The position numbers and the translations under genes were made by a program. 64,000 nucleotides of DNA, from the NCBI GenBank assembly GCA_947474435.1, contig CANJII010000019.1, forward strand, positions 1 through 64,000. Reading direction: 5' to 3'. This stretch comes from Chitinophagaceae bacterium. GTDB taxonomy: Bacteria > Bacteroidota > Bacteroidia > Chitinophagales > UBA10324. This document shows, one piece after another, positions 8,798 through 19,810 of this stretch (its first letter is position 1; every line of letters begins with the position of its first letter). Below the pieces are notes generated by a model that was given only the letters and a program-made list of their open reading frames with translations, did no database searches and was not told the DNA's origin.

Positions 8798-8832
8798 TCC
8801 CCCGATAATTAATTTTACCGGGGGATTTTTAT
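8798..8832 (+). terminator. Rho-independent terminator after the 226-aa gene
   Basis: Stem TCCCCCG (8798-8804) pairs perfectly with CGGGGGA (8819-8825) and is followed by a run of T. It lies 46 bases after the stop codon at 8752. Confidence 0.85.
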
Positions 8833-9493
8833 TGCAGCGGGATGAATAATCTCAATCTGTTCATTAATTAAAACCTGAATCGTTCAATTAAAATTTCTGC
8901 TGAACAGGAATAACAATACGCTGAACCGGATACCCACCCCTGCCTGCCTGGTTGGTTATGCATAATGGAACCGCCTTTATCGAAATTCCTCAAATACATT
9001 TTTGTAATTCAGTTTCAATAATCGTTAAACGGCATAAAATAACCGTCGGTATTTTTTATACAATTCAATAAAACCGTATTTTTCAACCATAAAAGCCAAT
9101 TTATCAACAGCGGCATTTTAACGGATTTTTAACAAAAACTTGCGGGTGAAATATTGTTTATTTATATTCACTTCCTGCTTCTGAAACCGATGCACTGAAT
9201 TTTGCATTTTCAGAGTGAAAACAAATGGTTAACGGATTGGATAAAAACGAGGAAAACGGAATAAATGAAAGTGTTATTTAATACTAATCATCAAGAAACT
9301 GATTTAATAAATAAATAATTTTTTGCACAAAATCAAACATCATTCCAAATTTTTTTAAAACAAAAACCCATAACAAATGCCTATGAAAAAATTGTTTACA
9401 AATTATTCAATGCAGACGAACAAAGTTTCGGCCTTGCTTTTTTCTTCAAAAAATTTTCAAACCAAACATTAAACTAAACCAAACTAAACAAAC
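8833..9493. other. Gene-free AT-rich region upstream of the giant surface-protein unit
   Basis: About 660 bases without a plausible gene. Composition falls back to AT-rich. The last 230 bases are very A-rich (repeated AAAC and ATAAATA tracts) and probably contain the promoter and untranslated leader of the 9494-19543 unit, but no clear -33/-7 pair was identified. A CCTGCCTGCCTGG stretch near 8939 is the only other noticeable word. Confidence 0.5.
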
Positions 9494-10054
9494 ATGAAAA
9501 CCAAATTCTTTAAAACGATTTGCACCATGCTGGCGGTTATGCTATGTGTAGTGCAATTTTCAAGCGCGCAGCAGAAAAGTCCTGTTGAGCAAAAAATTGC
9601 TGATCAAAGCACCATTCGTATTGGTGACTTAGGTGTTTACAAGGTTGTAGAATCAAATTCCACTTCTTCACCCTATAATTACCAGAGTGTACCACAGGTT
9701 TCAAATGAAATTGCAGTACAAAGTCCACAAGTTGAGGTTATTGAATCAGTTGACGAGACTCCTGCTCCGGAAACTCAGATTAATCAGAGATCCAGAACCA
9801 ATGGATTTATGTTTGCTAATCCTGATCAGGAATTGACTTATGTAAATAATGAAACCAAGCAGGTTACAGTAACACCAGCAGGTCTTGATAACTTCACTCA
9901 TGAATTTATTTCATGGATGAATGAAAGTCCAGGCAATTTTGAATTACTTTCTGCTACCCAAAAAAATCTCTATCAAGCAGGTAATTTAAAGGCCTTATAT
10001 CTAAATTATATTTCATTAGCAGTTAAGTTATCAAATTCTCCTCAATCAAAATAA
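9494..10054 (+). CDS. Small exported protein preceding the giant surface protein
   Basis: 186-aa protein not recognised as any family. It has a clear signal peptide (KTKFFKTICTMLAVML... ending FSSAQ, about residues 1-25) without lipobox, so it should be a soluble periplasmic or exported protein. Residues 50-105 are rich in Ser, Pro, Glu and Val and probably disordered; the C-terminal half (NFTHEFISWMNESPGNFELL to the end) looks helical. It has no T9SS sorting tail. Only 15 bases separate its stop from the 3157-aa gene, so the two are likely co-transcribed. It may be an accessory or chaperone-like partner of the giant protein; this is inference from position only. Confidence 0.8.
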   Translation: MKTKFFKTICTMLAVMLCVVQFSSAQQKSPVEQKIADQSTIRIGDLGVYKVVESNSTSSPYNYQSVPQVSNEIAVQSPQVEVIESVDETPAPETQINQRSRTNGFMFANPDQELTYVNNETKQVTVTPAGLDNFTHEFISWMNESPGNFELLSATQKNLYQAGNLKALYLNYISLAVKLSNSPQSK

Positions 10055-10069
10055 AACCAACCAACACTT

Positions 10070-13000
10070 ATGAATAACATTTTTACGAAACTACTAAAGC
10101 AAACCCGGTCCGCTTGGCTCGTGGTACTTGCTATAGTGCTTTGGAGTAGCGCTTCAATGGCACAGGTTAGTGTTACCGCTACGGCAGGTATACTTGGACC
10201 TACTAATTATGCAACCGTTCAGGCTGCTTTTGCTGCAATTAATGCAGGTACCCATAAGGGAACTATTGTTTTGTCAATCACCGCCAACACAACAGAAACG
10301 ACTCCTGCTGTACAGTTGCTTGCTTCCGGAGTTGGCTTATCGAGCTACACTTCAATAAAAATTACTCCAACAGGAGGTGTTAACAGAGTAATTAACTCTG
10401 CTGCAACTCCGACTGCTTCAAGAGCAATTCTTGAATTTGTTGGTGCTGATAATGTAACCATAGATGGTGACGATGCCGGTGTTGGTGGAACCGCACAAAA
10501 TCTGAGCATCATTGTAGCAACTACAGCTAATGCAAGTACTGCTTGTTTGCGCTTTAGCTCAAGTTCTACTACTACAAATGGTTGCACAGGTTGTACAGTT
10601 AAAAATTGTATTATTACAGGAGGTAGAAACCTTTCAACATCTGGTACCGCATCATATGGTATTTTTTGCGGATTGAGTACAGCTGCATCCACAATTACCA
10701 CTCTTTCCGGTTCTGCGGATAATGACAACATGACCATTCAAAACAACCTTATTACTAAATGTTTTTATGGAATCTATTGTTATGGCTTAGCTTCTCCTTA
10801 TTTAATGGATAATCTGATTATTAAAGGAAACACTATTGGCCCTGCTACTGCAACTACAAGCAATGTAATTATTGGAATTACGACTGCGAATACACAAATT
10901 GCAGCGTCAGCGGCCTCAGCTCAAATTGATGGTAATGACATTAGTGTTGGAGAAACAGTTTCTGGATACGGTGGTCTTGTTGCCGGCGTTAATGTACTTT
11001 TATCTAATGCAGGGATAATTATTAAGAATAATAAGATTCATGATATTTATAATCCCAGCGCAGGGGGCTGGCAGGCTCATGGTATATCTATTAGTTCTTC
11101 AGCAACAAATAATGGGGGGATTAGTATTTTTAATAACTTTATTTATAAAGTTGTTGCTTATCACTATATTTCCGGTTTATCGCAGTATACAGCTCATGGG
11201 ATTTATATTAGTGTAGGAGCAACTGGTCTGAAGATTGATCATAACTCAATTAACATGAGTACTCCAAACGCAGGTTCTGGAACTATAAACTCATCATTCT
11301 GTTTACTTTCTAATAGCGCTGCTGCAACTTATACATCGTTTCAGAATAATATTCTGGTAAATACTATGTCGGATAATACCCTTCAGTTTTGTGGCTGTGT
11401 TTACTTCGCTGTAACTACTAATGCAAGCTTACCAGTTACAATGGATAAAAATGATTATTATATTACCGGAGCTTCGGGTTATATTGGTGGATTCAACGGA
11501 TTGGTTTATAATACTTTATCAGCCTGGCAAGGTGTTTCTGCAAGAGATGCAGCATCATATAATGTTAATCCTCCTTTCACTTCTGCTACAGACCTTCATA
11601 TTCCAGCTGCTACTATATCTGGTCTTGAATCAGGTGGAAATACATTGGCAGGTGTAACTGTTGATATTGATAATGATGCTCGTCCCGGTCCTGCTGGTTC
11701 AATTAATGGTGGTGCTTCTGCGTCTGATGTTGGTGCCGATGAATTTGATGGTGCTCTTCCAGTATGCGCCGGAACTCCTACTGCAGGTACCATTTCATGT
11801 GCTCCTGCAAGTGTTTGTTATGGTTTAGCTACAACTATGTCTTTGGGCGGCGGTTCATCGTTCCCCGGTACTGCTATTACCAATCAGTGGCAGTATTCAT
11901 CTAATGGTGGCGCTACCTGGACCAACTGGACCGGACAAACCGGTGTTTCATTGGCTATTTTAGTAGTTTCTTCAACTAATCAATATCGTTGTGTGGTTAC
12001 ATGTACTACCACAGGTTTGTTTGCTGCTACTCCCGGTTTTTCTCCGGGTATGACCAGTCCTCCATCTGTGGCTACCATTCCTTACACACAGGATTTCGAA
12101 TCATGGATCAGTGTATGTACTGCTACCGATGCTCCGGATATTTACTCCCGTACCTGCACTCCGTACCTTACACCATTGGCAAATGCCTTAATCAGAAGAG
12201 ACGATGATGTTGCTTCTGTACCTTGGACCAATCCTGCTTTGGGTGGATACAGTCCTGTATCTTTTACAGGAGCTCACTCTGCCCGCTTTCATAAATACAG
12301 TCTTGCTAATACCAATCAGGGTTTCATTGATTTCTGGGTCGATTTAAGTGCAGGAGGTCCTGCCAACCCAACTACCATCATGCTCGATTATATTTGCACA
12401 TCAGGCTTTGCTTATGGTTTAAATGTATCAACTGATAATGGCTTAACATTTACTTTATTAACAGCCAGCCCTTCGTTGATTACTACACCAATCTGGAGAA
12501 CCATTACTTCATCTACAACTGCAAATTCTGCAACCACTTTGTTCCGTATTGTTTTCCAGGCAACAGGTGCAGCTACAACTGATATCGGATTGGATAATCT
12601 CCGTATTTTCCCTGCATGCTCAGGAGCTCCTGCCATGGCAACTATTACTCCTTCTCAAAACCCTGTTTGTGTTGGTACCAATTACCAATTAACAGCCGGT
12701 GGATTGGGTAATACAGGAAACTTCTTTTACGACTGGCAATCATCATTAGATGGTGGTGCTACCTGGCTTGACCTTGGCGGTGGTTTTAATATTTTCTCGG
12801 GTTCACAAGCGGCTGCCACCACTTACCGTGTGCTGGTTACTTGTGTAACATCGGGCTTAACTACCACATCTAATACTTTGTTAATGACCATGTACAGTCC
12901 TGCTTATGTTCCTTATTTTGGTTATACTCAAAATTTTGAATCATGGGTGAGCGCCTGCTCGGTTACCGATGTTCCTTCAGTAAACTGGAAAACAACTCCG

Positions 13001-16000
13001 GCTATAGGCAACAATGCAAGTCCCGGAATTTGCGGATGGAGAAGAGATGATCAGGGTGCCAGCGGAAACTGGTATACACCAGAACTCGCAAATGGTATGT
13101 ATGCACCTGCATTTACAGTAGGCGCACACTCTGCCCGCTTCCATACTTATTCGGTAGCAGCTGGAAACATTGAAAGCATGGATCTTTACATGAACTGTAC
13201 GGGTTCAGGAGGTGCTTTAACCATGACATTCGATTACATCAATACAGGAGGTACTGATCTTCTCAGAATTTATGTTTCAACCAATGGCGGTGCTACATTT
13301 GTTCAATCAGGCGCCAACCTTGGTGTACAGGCTACCTGGGGTAATAAGAGTTTTGCTATTGCTTCGGCATCTGCAACTACCATTATCCGTTTTCAGGCAA
13401 CCGGTGACTGGGGTTTAGATGACATCGGAGTTGATAACCTTGTAATTGTTGGACCTTGTGCAGGTACACCAACTGCAGGTACAGGCACTGCCGCACCGGC
13501 TTCGGTATGTTCAGGAAGCCCTGTTACTTTAACTTTAACCGGTGCTGCCGCAGGATCAGGAATCACTTATCAGTGGCAATCGTCTCCTGATAATATTACC
13601 TGGACCAATATTGGTGGTGCAACCAATTCTGTTTCAGTAATTACTCAGTTGAGCAATAGCTACTATCGTTGCGCTGTAACCTGCGTGCCAAGTACTTCAA
13701 CAGCTTACACAGTGGCTACCCCACAAATTACCACCACTTCTCCTATTACTTACGCTACACTACCTTACACTCAGAGTTTTGAAACTTGGGTTAATGCATG
13801 TGGTGTACTTGATCGTCCGAACGATAACCACTGGCTCACTAATCCTTCTGCAGGTAACACTTCCTGGAAGAGAGAAGATGACGCATCATTGGGTGGAGCG
13901 TTATCAGGCGGTAACTGGACCACAGGTGCTTACGGCGGACCTTCTGCTGTAGCTACTGTTGGTGTTCATGCTGCTAAATTCTACACTTATCTTGCAACAG
14001 CAGGATTGAGCGGTATAATGGATTTGTATATTGATTGTTCAACTTCCGGTGGAGCTATTGGTGTTTCTTATGATATGATTAATCATAACGACGCTGCCGC
14101 AGGATTCCCCGGATATGATTTAGATATATTGGAAGTTTGGGGTTCAACCGATGGCGGAGGAACATTCTCTTTATTGCAAAGCACACAAGGTGCTCCGGGA
14201 TGGACTTCAAAGAATCTTTCTTATGTTACTTCTTCGGCTACTACTGTTATCAGATTCAAGGCTACTTCAGATTTTGGTTACACCAATATCGGATTGGATA
14301 ATGTAAGTGTTGGACCTACCTGCAGCGGAACACCAGTTGCCGGAACCATCAACACCTCTGCTAATCCGGTTTGCGATGGGGCTACTTCATTCACTTTATC
14401 ATTAACCGGTGCCACCAATGGTGGAGGAATTGTTTTCCAGTGGCAATCTGCTGCTGTGAATGTATCCGGATCGTTTACAGATATTGTTGGTGCTACTAAC
14501 AGTTCTTATACCGGAGTTCAGGCAACTCCAAGCTGGTATCGTTGCGTTGTAACCTGTACCAATGGCGGAGCATCTGCTACACAGGGTGCCGGTGCTACTT
14601 TGAACGAAACAATGGTTGCAGGCGCTTCTTACGCTGCATTGCCATATTCTCAGAGCTTTGAAGCATGGACAACCAATTGTGCAACCACTGACCGACCAGG
14701 AGCAAACTGGTTAAACTCACCTTACACAGGAGACAATTCATGGCGCAGAGACGACCAGGGAGCATCAGCTTCATGGGCGTTTAATGCTGGTGCCTATACT
14801 CCTGCTTCATCAATAGGAGCGCACTCAGCTCGTTTTGATACTTATTCTGCTTCATTTGGCACAACGGGAGATTTGGATTTGTATGTAAATGCAACCGGAT
14901 CAGGCGGTAACATTGGTTTATCATTCGATTTTACCAATGCTGCCGACGGCGATGTTGACTACATGCGTATTGATTATTCAACTGATGGCGGTTCAACCTT
15001 TACTACAGGTCTGGCTACTTTAGGTCAGACAGGTGCATGGGCAGGTTACAATTACCTGATTCCTTCTTCATCGGCTACCACTATTATCCGTTTCCATTGC
15101 TGGTCTGATTTCGGATTGTCTGATATGGGATTGGATAATGTAGCTGTAGCTTTATCATGTTCAGGTACACCTGCTCCGGGAGCCACACTTTCAAGTTCAG
15201 GCATCGGAGTTTGTCCGGCTACACCATTCACTTTATCAACAGCCAATAACATGAGTTCCCCGGGTATTACCTTTCAGTGGCAATCTGCTCCTGTTCCCGG
15301 ATTACCTGCATCTTATACCAACATTGCCGGTGCTACCAATTCAACTTACGCGGGTTCACAACTTGTTGAAACCTACTACAGGTGCTATATTGTTTGTACC
15401 AATGGTGGTGGAAACGCTACTTCAACCGCGCTTGATTTGATCATGAATCCTTTCTACCTGTGTTACGGGGTACCTGGTAACGGAGGAACCTGTTTTGAGG
15501 ATATTACTAATGTTACCTTGAATACAATAAACAACAATACTACTTGTTCGCCAAACAATTATTCACAACAGGCAGCAACTACATCGTTGCAACAAGGAAG
15601 TAATTATGTGGGTTCAATGACTACTGACGGATTTTGGGGTAATGCAATTACCGGTGTTTGGATTGATTACAACCAAAACGGTGTTTTTGATGTTACAGAA
15701 TTCTGTACTCCGCAGCCAATGACCAATGCCACATCAGGTGTAATAACTGTGAATGTGCCTATTACAGCAACAGTTGGTTTAACAGGCATGCGTGTTCGTT
15801 CAAACTGGTCAATTTATACAATGACAGCCTCAGACGCAGGAACTCCTTCTTTTGAAGGCGAAACTGAAGATTATGTGATTACAATTACAGCAGCTCCTCT
15901 TTGTTCAGGAACCCCTGCAGCTTCTACCACAGTATCTTCGGCTAACCCAACTGCGATTGGTGGTTCTTACACATTAAGTTTAACCGGATTAGGTTTATCA

Positions 16001-19000
16001 GGATTATTATTCCAATGGCAATCATCTGGTGATAATGTTACCTGGACTGATGTTAGTGGTGCTACCAATACTACTTATTCAAGTGTTGGAACAGTAAATA
16101 CTTACTACCGTTGTTTGGTAAAATGCTCAGTAAGTGGTTTGTCTACTCCATCAACTTCATTGCTTCAGAAAGTTAATCCTTACTGTACTCCGTTCTATTC
16201 TTCAGGATCAGGTGCTGGCGATTACATTTCGAGAGTGCAGATTGAAGATAATAGCGGTTCAACAGTATTGAATTACGGTACGGCTGGTTCTGGTGTTTCG
16301 CCTTATTACAATGATTATACTGTTTTGGCTCCTAATCCTGATATTCAGGCAGGATCTTTCTTCTGGTTAAAAGCCAATCCCGGAACATGGCTTGGTTATA
16401 TTGTGATGCAGGCTTGGGTTGACTGGAATAATGATGGAGATTTTTATGATGGAGGTGAGTGGGTTACTTATCAGAGCAGTCAGGTTACTACCCAGGCAAT
16501 GGGAACTATAGGAGGAACAGCAAACACAGGTAAAATTTACTGTGAAGTTCCAAGTATCGGTGCTTATCCTGGTGGTGGAGTTGTTGCATTAGGTACTCAC
16601 AGAATGCGTGTTCGTTACCTTGATATCGTTTCTCAGGGAGTGGGTTCGTTCCCAATGGATCCTTGCGGTACTTACATCTGGGGTGAAACAGAAGATTATG
16701 ATTTAAATCTTGTTTCAACATGTACAGTTGCTTCTGCAGCCTCTCAGGTAACAAGTTTCGTTCCCGGTCAAACAACTGTGAATGATAGAATTCAGGTTAC
16801 TTTGTCAAGCCCTTCAGTTGGTGGATTAAAGAAGTTTGAATATTCTTCAAGCCCGACTTTCGCTACTGTTGATGGTCAGTTTATCGAGTATGGAATGACT
16901 ACCTCTACAACTCCATCATTTGTTGACAATGTAAATTTGGGTCAGATTTATGTTCGTGGTGTTTACCAGAATGAAGGATGTGCAGTTGATAATACTCAAA
17001 CCATGTTGATTAAAACTTCCTGTGCTCCTGAGTTGTTCTTCTGGACCAACAGAACTTTAACACCATACCTTCCATCATATGTTCATGATTACATTTCAAA
17101 TGTAAAAATCAGCATTGGTGCTACTAATTACCTGAATAACACATCAGCTTACCAAAACGATGGTTATAATGATTTCACTTACATTTCTGCCAACCTTGAC
17201 AGATCTGTAACCTATACAATCAGTACAACCTGTAACGGTGCCGGAGCTGCTTATTCTGCATCAAGAGCTGCATGGTTAGATTACAATGGTGACGGAGTTT
17301 TGCAAGCATCAGAAAACATTTACCTGTCTCCGGCAACCGGAGGAGTAAATTCAGGAACCTTAACCGGAACCTTTAGCATACCTTGCGGTAATGCGTTTGT
17401 TGGTGATGTTATTTTGAGAATAATGGCGGTGTACGACAATCCGTTTGGTACAGGAGTTTACACTTTCTTGACAGCTAACCCATGTACAGGAGGATTTTAT
17501 TATGGAGAAATTGAAGAATACAGTGTTCACATCAATGAAATTCCTGAGTTGATTGTAAGTCCTGCCGCTTCTGTTTGTGCAGGAACTTCTGCTACCCTGA
17601 AAGTTACAGGACCTACAGCAGGAGCTGTAGTTGCCGGTGCAGGTCCTTATACATGGACATGGTTACCAACAACTTCATCGTTGAGTATTAATCCAACCAA
17701 CCTCAATCAGAATACCGTTGCTAATGCTCCGATAAATACATTCTACACTGTTACAGGTTTGTTAAGCAACTCATGTACAGCAACTACCGTTGTTCCGGTT
17801 ACTACTGTTCCGTTAGCCGGAGCTGTTACACCGCTTGGATCAGTAGTTTGCACTGGTGGATCTCAGGTACTTGTTGCTCTTGGTGCCGCCGGATTGTATC
17901 AGTGGCAGTATTCAGATGACAACACTATCTGGAATAACATTCCAGGTGCTACGAATACTACTTATTCTACCGCTGCATTTGCAACACCAAATAAGAGGTA
18001 TTATCGTTTGATTACCTTGTCGCCAAACTGTTATGATCTTGCATCAAATACAGTTACAGTAGAATTATTCACAACACCTGTAGTTACAATCTCAAGTGTA
18101 ACTTCAACCAGTTTTATTGTGGATTGGACACCAGCAGGAGGTGGTAATTTCTCTGTTACAATTCCAGGGGCTCCGGGATCGCCATACCTACTTGCTATGC
18201 CTCCATTATCAGTTAGCGGGTTGGCACCAAATACCAACTATGCTGCAACTGTAACCAAAACATCTTTACCTGCATGTCTTCCAAACACACCTGGAACCGC
18301 AACGGCTAAAACTTTGTGTGCAACTGCTCCAGCTCCAACATTTGGTGCAACCACAAATGGAACTACTGTTGTAAACATTCCAAGTGGAGGTCCTTCGTAC
18401 AAGGTGTTCTACAAATTTATTACCTTGTATAATAACTATTTGTCATCACCAACTTGTTTGGCTCCCGGTTCAACCTACACCATTACTTCACAATGGTCAG
18501 GTGTACCGATTTCAGTGTACTTACAGGCATGCGATTGCCCAACAGTAGGATTGATGGGTCAGGCAGGACCAGCGGTAATTAAATACTTGTTGCCAGGGTC
18601 AAGCACATGCGCTTCACCAACAGGTCCTCTTGGTGTTGGTTTGTTTACAACAGGTAATGTTGTTTCTGATTGCCCTAACCGCATAAAAGTTGAATTAGGC
18701 GGAAGTCCAACCAATAACTACCGTGTAACCTTCCAGCGATTGTTGCCAACATTTGCAGCAGCAAATACTTACCCTGTTTCATATAGCGGAATAATGAGCT
18801 ATACAGTAATGAACACACCATTGCCACAAGTTTGGCAGGTATGGGTAGTATCAGCATGCGGAATTGGAGGAACACCTCCATATTCAGTAATGTCAGAAGT
18901 AGTTCAGGTGACAGTAAAATCAGGATGTAACAAGATTCAGAATCTTGTATTGAGTCATCCAACCTGTCATGGATTTACAGCTACATGGAATGCAGGAGAT

Positions 19001-19543
19001 TGCGGATTACCAACAACCAATCTATTGGGTTATTCAGCCTTCGTTAAGGTTGGAGCATCAAACTGGAATGGCTATGCAGCACCAACCAATGTTAAAACCG
19101 GAGCAATCTGGGGATCAGGAGTAACCATTCAGGTTTATGTAAGAGCAAACTCTTGCAACAACTCGTTTGGTCCTGCATCAGATATTCAAACCATTACTAC
19201 ACTTTCAGGTGCAGGTTGCCGCGAGGAAGACCAGCAGGTTGAAGAGAGTTTGAATCATGATGGCATTACCAATGAATTCGGAACACTGAGTGTATATCCA
19301 AACCCAAATCAGGGCCAGTTTGTAATGGACCTTCAAATGGGAGATTTAACTTCTCAGGATGTACGGATTGATGTGATGAACATGTTGGGACAAGTAGTTT
19401 ATACACAAATCACCAACATCAGCGATGGACATATTACTGAAGGTATAGCATTATCGGAATCAATTGCTTCCGGTAACTATATGGTTCGTGTAATGGCAGG
19501 CGACAAAGCTGTCTTTAACACACGGATTAACATCAGCAAGTAA
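10070..19543 (+). CDS. Giant modular T9SS-secreted surface protein (3157 aa)
   Basis: Very large secreted, adhesin-like protein. Signal peptide 1-32 (ends SSASMAQ). Residues about 33-555 read as a right-handed beta-helix-like region. From about 566 to 1700 an Ig-like unit (C.GTP.AGT ... QWQSS ... YYRC.VTC) alternates with a jelly-roll unit that begins YTQSFE.W and ends IGLDN; four pairs are visible. Three GEVED-type domains follow (about 1804-1940, 2037-2213, 2317-2490; each with a D-rich WIDYNQNGVFD-like loop and GETEDY end), separated by Ig/fibronectin-like segments. Residues about 3075-3157 are a type A sorting domain (VYPNPNQGQFVMDL, then MNMLGQVVY). It is the second gene of a two-gene unit ended by a strong terminator. 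The ligand is unknown; adhesion or surface-layer function is inferred. Confidence 0.9.
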   Translation: MNNIFTKLLKQTRSAWLVVLAIVLWSSASMAQVSVTATAGILGPTNYATVQAAFAAINAGTHKGTIVLSITANTTETTPAVQLLASGVGLSSYTSIKITPTGGVNRVINSAATPTASRAILEFVGADNVTIDGDDAGVGGTAQNLSIIVATTANASTACLRFSSSSTTTNGCTGCTVKNCIITGGRNLSTSGTASYGIFCGLSTAASTITTLSGSADNDNMTIQNNLITKCFYGIYCYGLASPYLMDNLIIKGNTIGPATATTSNVIIGITTANTQIAASAASAQIDGNDISVGETVSGYGGLVAGVNVLLSNAGIIIKNNKIHDIYNPSAGGWQAHGISISSSATNNGGISIFNNFIYKVVAYHYISGLSQYTAHGIYISVGATGLKIDHNSINMSTPNAGSGTINSSFCLLSNSAAATYTSFQNNILVNTMSDNTLQFCGCVYFAVTTNASLPVTMDKNDYYITGASGYIGGFNGLVYNTLSAWQGVSARDAASYNVNPPFTSATDLHIPAATISGLESGGNTLAGVTVDIDNDARPGPAGSINGGASASDVGADEFDGALPVCAGTPTAGTISCAPASVCYGLATTMSLGGGSSFPGTAITNQWQYSSNGGATWTNWTGQTGVSLAILVVSSTNQYRCVVTCTTTGLFAATPGFSPGMTSPPSVATIPYTQDFESWISVCTATDAPDIYSRTCTPYLTPLANALIRRDDDVASVPWTNPALGGYSPVSFTGAHSARFHKYSLANTNQGFIDFWVDLSAGGPANPTTIMLDYICTSGFAYGLNVSTDNGLTFTLLTASPSLITTPIWRTITSSTTANSATTLFRIVFQATGAATTDIGLDNLRIFPACSGAPAMATITPSQNPVCVGTNYQLTAGGLGNTGNFFYDWQSSLDGGATWLDLGGGFNIFSGSQAAATTYRVLVTCVTSGLTTTSNTLLMTMYSPAYVPYFGYTQNFESWVSACSVTDVPSVNWKTTPAIGNNASPGICGWRRDDQGASGNWYTPELANGMYAPAFTVGAHSARFHTYSVAAGNIESMDLYMNCTGSGGALTMTFDYINTGGTDLLRIYVSTNGGATFVQSGANLGVQATWGNKSFAIASASATTIIRFQATGDWGLDDIGVDNLVIVGPCAGTPTAGTGTAAPASVCSGSPVTLTLTGAAAGSGITYQWQSSPDNITWTNIGGATNSVSVITQLSNSYYRCAVTCVPSTSTAYTVATPQITTTSPITYATLPYTQSFETWVNACGVLDRPNDNHWLTNPSAGNTSWKREDDASLGGALSGGNWTTGAYGGPSAVATVGVHAAKFYTYLATAGLSGIMDLYIDCSTSGGAIGVSYDMINHNDAAAGFPGYDLDILEVWGSTDGGGTFSLLQSTQGAPGWTSKNLSYVTSSATTVIRFKATSDFGYTNIGLDNVSVGPTCSGTPVAGTINTSANPVCDGATSFTLSLTGATNGGGIVFQWQSAAVNVSGSFTDIVGATNSSYTGVQATPSWYRCVVTCTNGGASATQGAGATLNETMVAGASYAALPYSQSFEAWTTNCATTDRPGANWLNSPYTGDNSWRRDDQGASASWAFNAGAYTPASSIGAHSARFDTYSASFGTTGDLDLYVNATGSGGNIGLSFDFTNAADGDVDYMRIDYSTDGGSTFTTGLATLGQTGAWAGYNYLIPSSSATTIIRFHCWSDFGLSDMGLDNVAVALSCSGTPAPGATLSSSGIGVCPATPFTLSTANNMSSPGITFQWQSAPVPGLPASYTNIAGATNSTYAGSQLVETYYRCYIVCTNGGGNATSTALDLIMNPFYLCYGVPGNGGTCFEDITNVTLNTINNNTTCSPNNYSQQAATTSLQQGSNYVGSMTTDGFWGNAITGVWIDYNQNGVFDVTEFCTPQPMTNATSGVITVNVPITATVGLTGMRVRSNWSIYTMTASDAGTPSFEGETEDYVITITAAPLCSGTPAASTTVSSANPTAIGGSYTLSLTGLGLSGLLFQWQSSGDNVTWTDVSGATNTTYSSVGTVNTYYRCLVKCSVSGLSTPSTSLLQKVNPYCTPFYSSGSGAGDYISRVQIEDNSGSTVLNYGTAGSGVSPYYNDYTVLAPNPDIQAGSFFWLKANPGTWLGYIVMQAWVDWNNDGDFYDGGEWVTYQSSQVTTQAMGTIGGTANTGKIYCEVPSIGAYPGGGVVALGTHRMRVRYLDIVSQGVGSFPMDPCGTYIWGETEDYDLNLVSTCTVASAASQVTSFVPGQTTVNDRIQVTLSSPSVGGLKKFEYSSSPTFATVDGQFIEYGMTTSTTPSFVDNVNLGQIYVRGVYQNEGCAVDNTQTMLIKTSCAPELFFWTNRTLTPYLPSYVHDYISNVKISIGATNYLNNTSAYQNDGYNDFTYISANLDRSVTYTISTTCNGAGAAYSASRAAWLDYNGDGVLQASENIYLSPATGGVNSGTLTGTFSIPCGNAFVGDVILRIMAVYDNPFGTGVYTFLTANPCTGGFYYGEIEEYSVHINEIPELIVSPAASVCAGTSATLKVTGPTAGAVVAGAGPYTWTWLPTTSSLSINPTNLNQNTVANAPINTFYTVTGLLSNSCTATTVVPVTTVPLAGAVTPLGSVVCTGGSQVLVALGAAGLYQWQYSDDNTIWNNIPGATNTTYSTAAFATPNKRYYRLITLSPNCYDLASNTVTVELFTTPVVTISSVTSTSFIVDWTPAGGGNFSVTIPGAPGSPYLLAMPPLSVSGLAPNTNYAATVTKTSLPACLPNTPGTATAKTLCATAPAPTFGATTNGTTVVNIPSGGPSYKVFYKFITLYNNYLSSPTCLAPGSTYTITSQWSGVPISVYLQACDCPTVGLMGQAGPAVIKYLLPGSSTCASPTGPLGVGLFTTGNVVSDCPNRIKVELGGSPTNNYRVTFQRLLPTFAAANTYPVSYSGIMSYTVMNTPLPQVWQVWVVSACGIGGTPPYSVMSEVVQVTVKSGCNKIQNLVLSHPTCHGFTATWNAGDCGLPTTNLLGYSAFVKVGASNWNGYAAPTNVKTGAIWGSGVTIQVYVRANSCNNSFGPASDIQTITTLSGAGCREEDQQVEESLNHDGITNEFGTLSVYPNPNQGQFVMDLQMGDLTSQDVRIDVMNMLGQVVYTQITNISDGHITEGIALSESIASGNYMVRVMAGDKAVFNTRINISK

Positions 19544-19573
19544 TTCAGAACTGAAGTTAGTTAGTTAATTAAT

Positions 19574-19616
19574 AAAAATCCCTCCGGCATCATTGTCGGG
19601 GGGATTTTTATTTTAT
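19574..19616 (+). terminator. Strong terminator after the giant gene
   Basis: A 13-bp stem, AAAAATCCCTCCG (19574-19586) with CGGGGGGATTTTT (19597-19609), with one G-T wobble and a 10-base loop, followed by further T-rich sequence. The A and T flanks make it potentially bidirectional. Confidence 0.9.
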
Positions 19617-19810
19617 ACTATCCCGGCTGAATTTTATAGTGTCTTTCCGAACCAGATATATCAATACAGCATTGTCGTATTTCGCTCTTCGATATGCACT
19701 AAATAAAAATTGTTGCGCGTTCTTATACTGAATAATGTAATTCATTTCAAATCGAAATGAATTTTAATTTTTAAAGAAGTAATTGAGAATGATGATATTT
19801 GAAACCTCTT

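Noticed and set aside
10345-10737. 130-aa open frame antisense to the giant surface gene
   Set aside because: Shadow of the long coding frame on the other strand; no motif, start site or leader.
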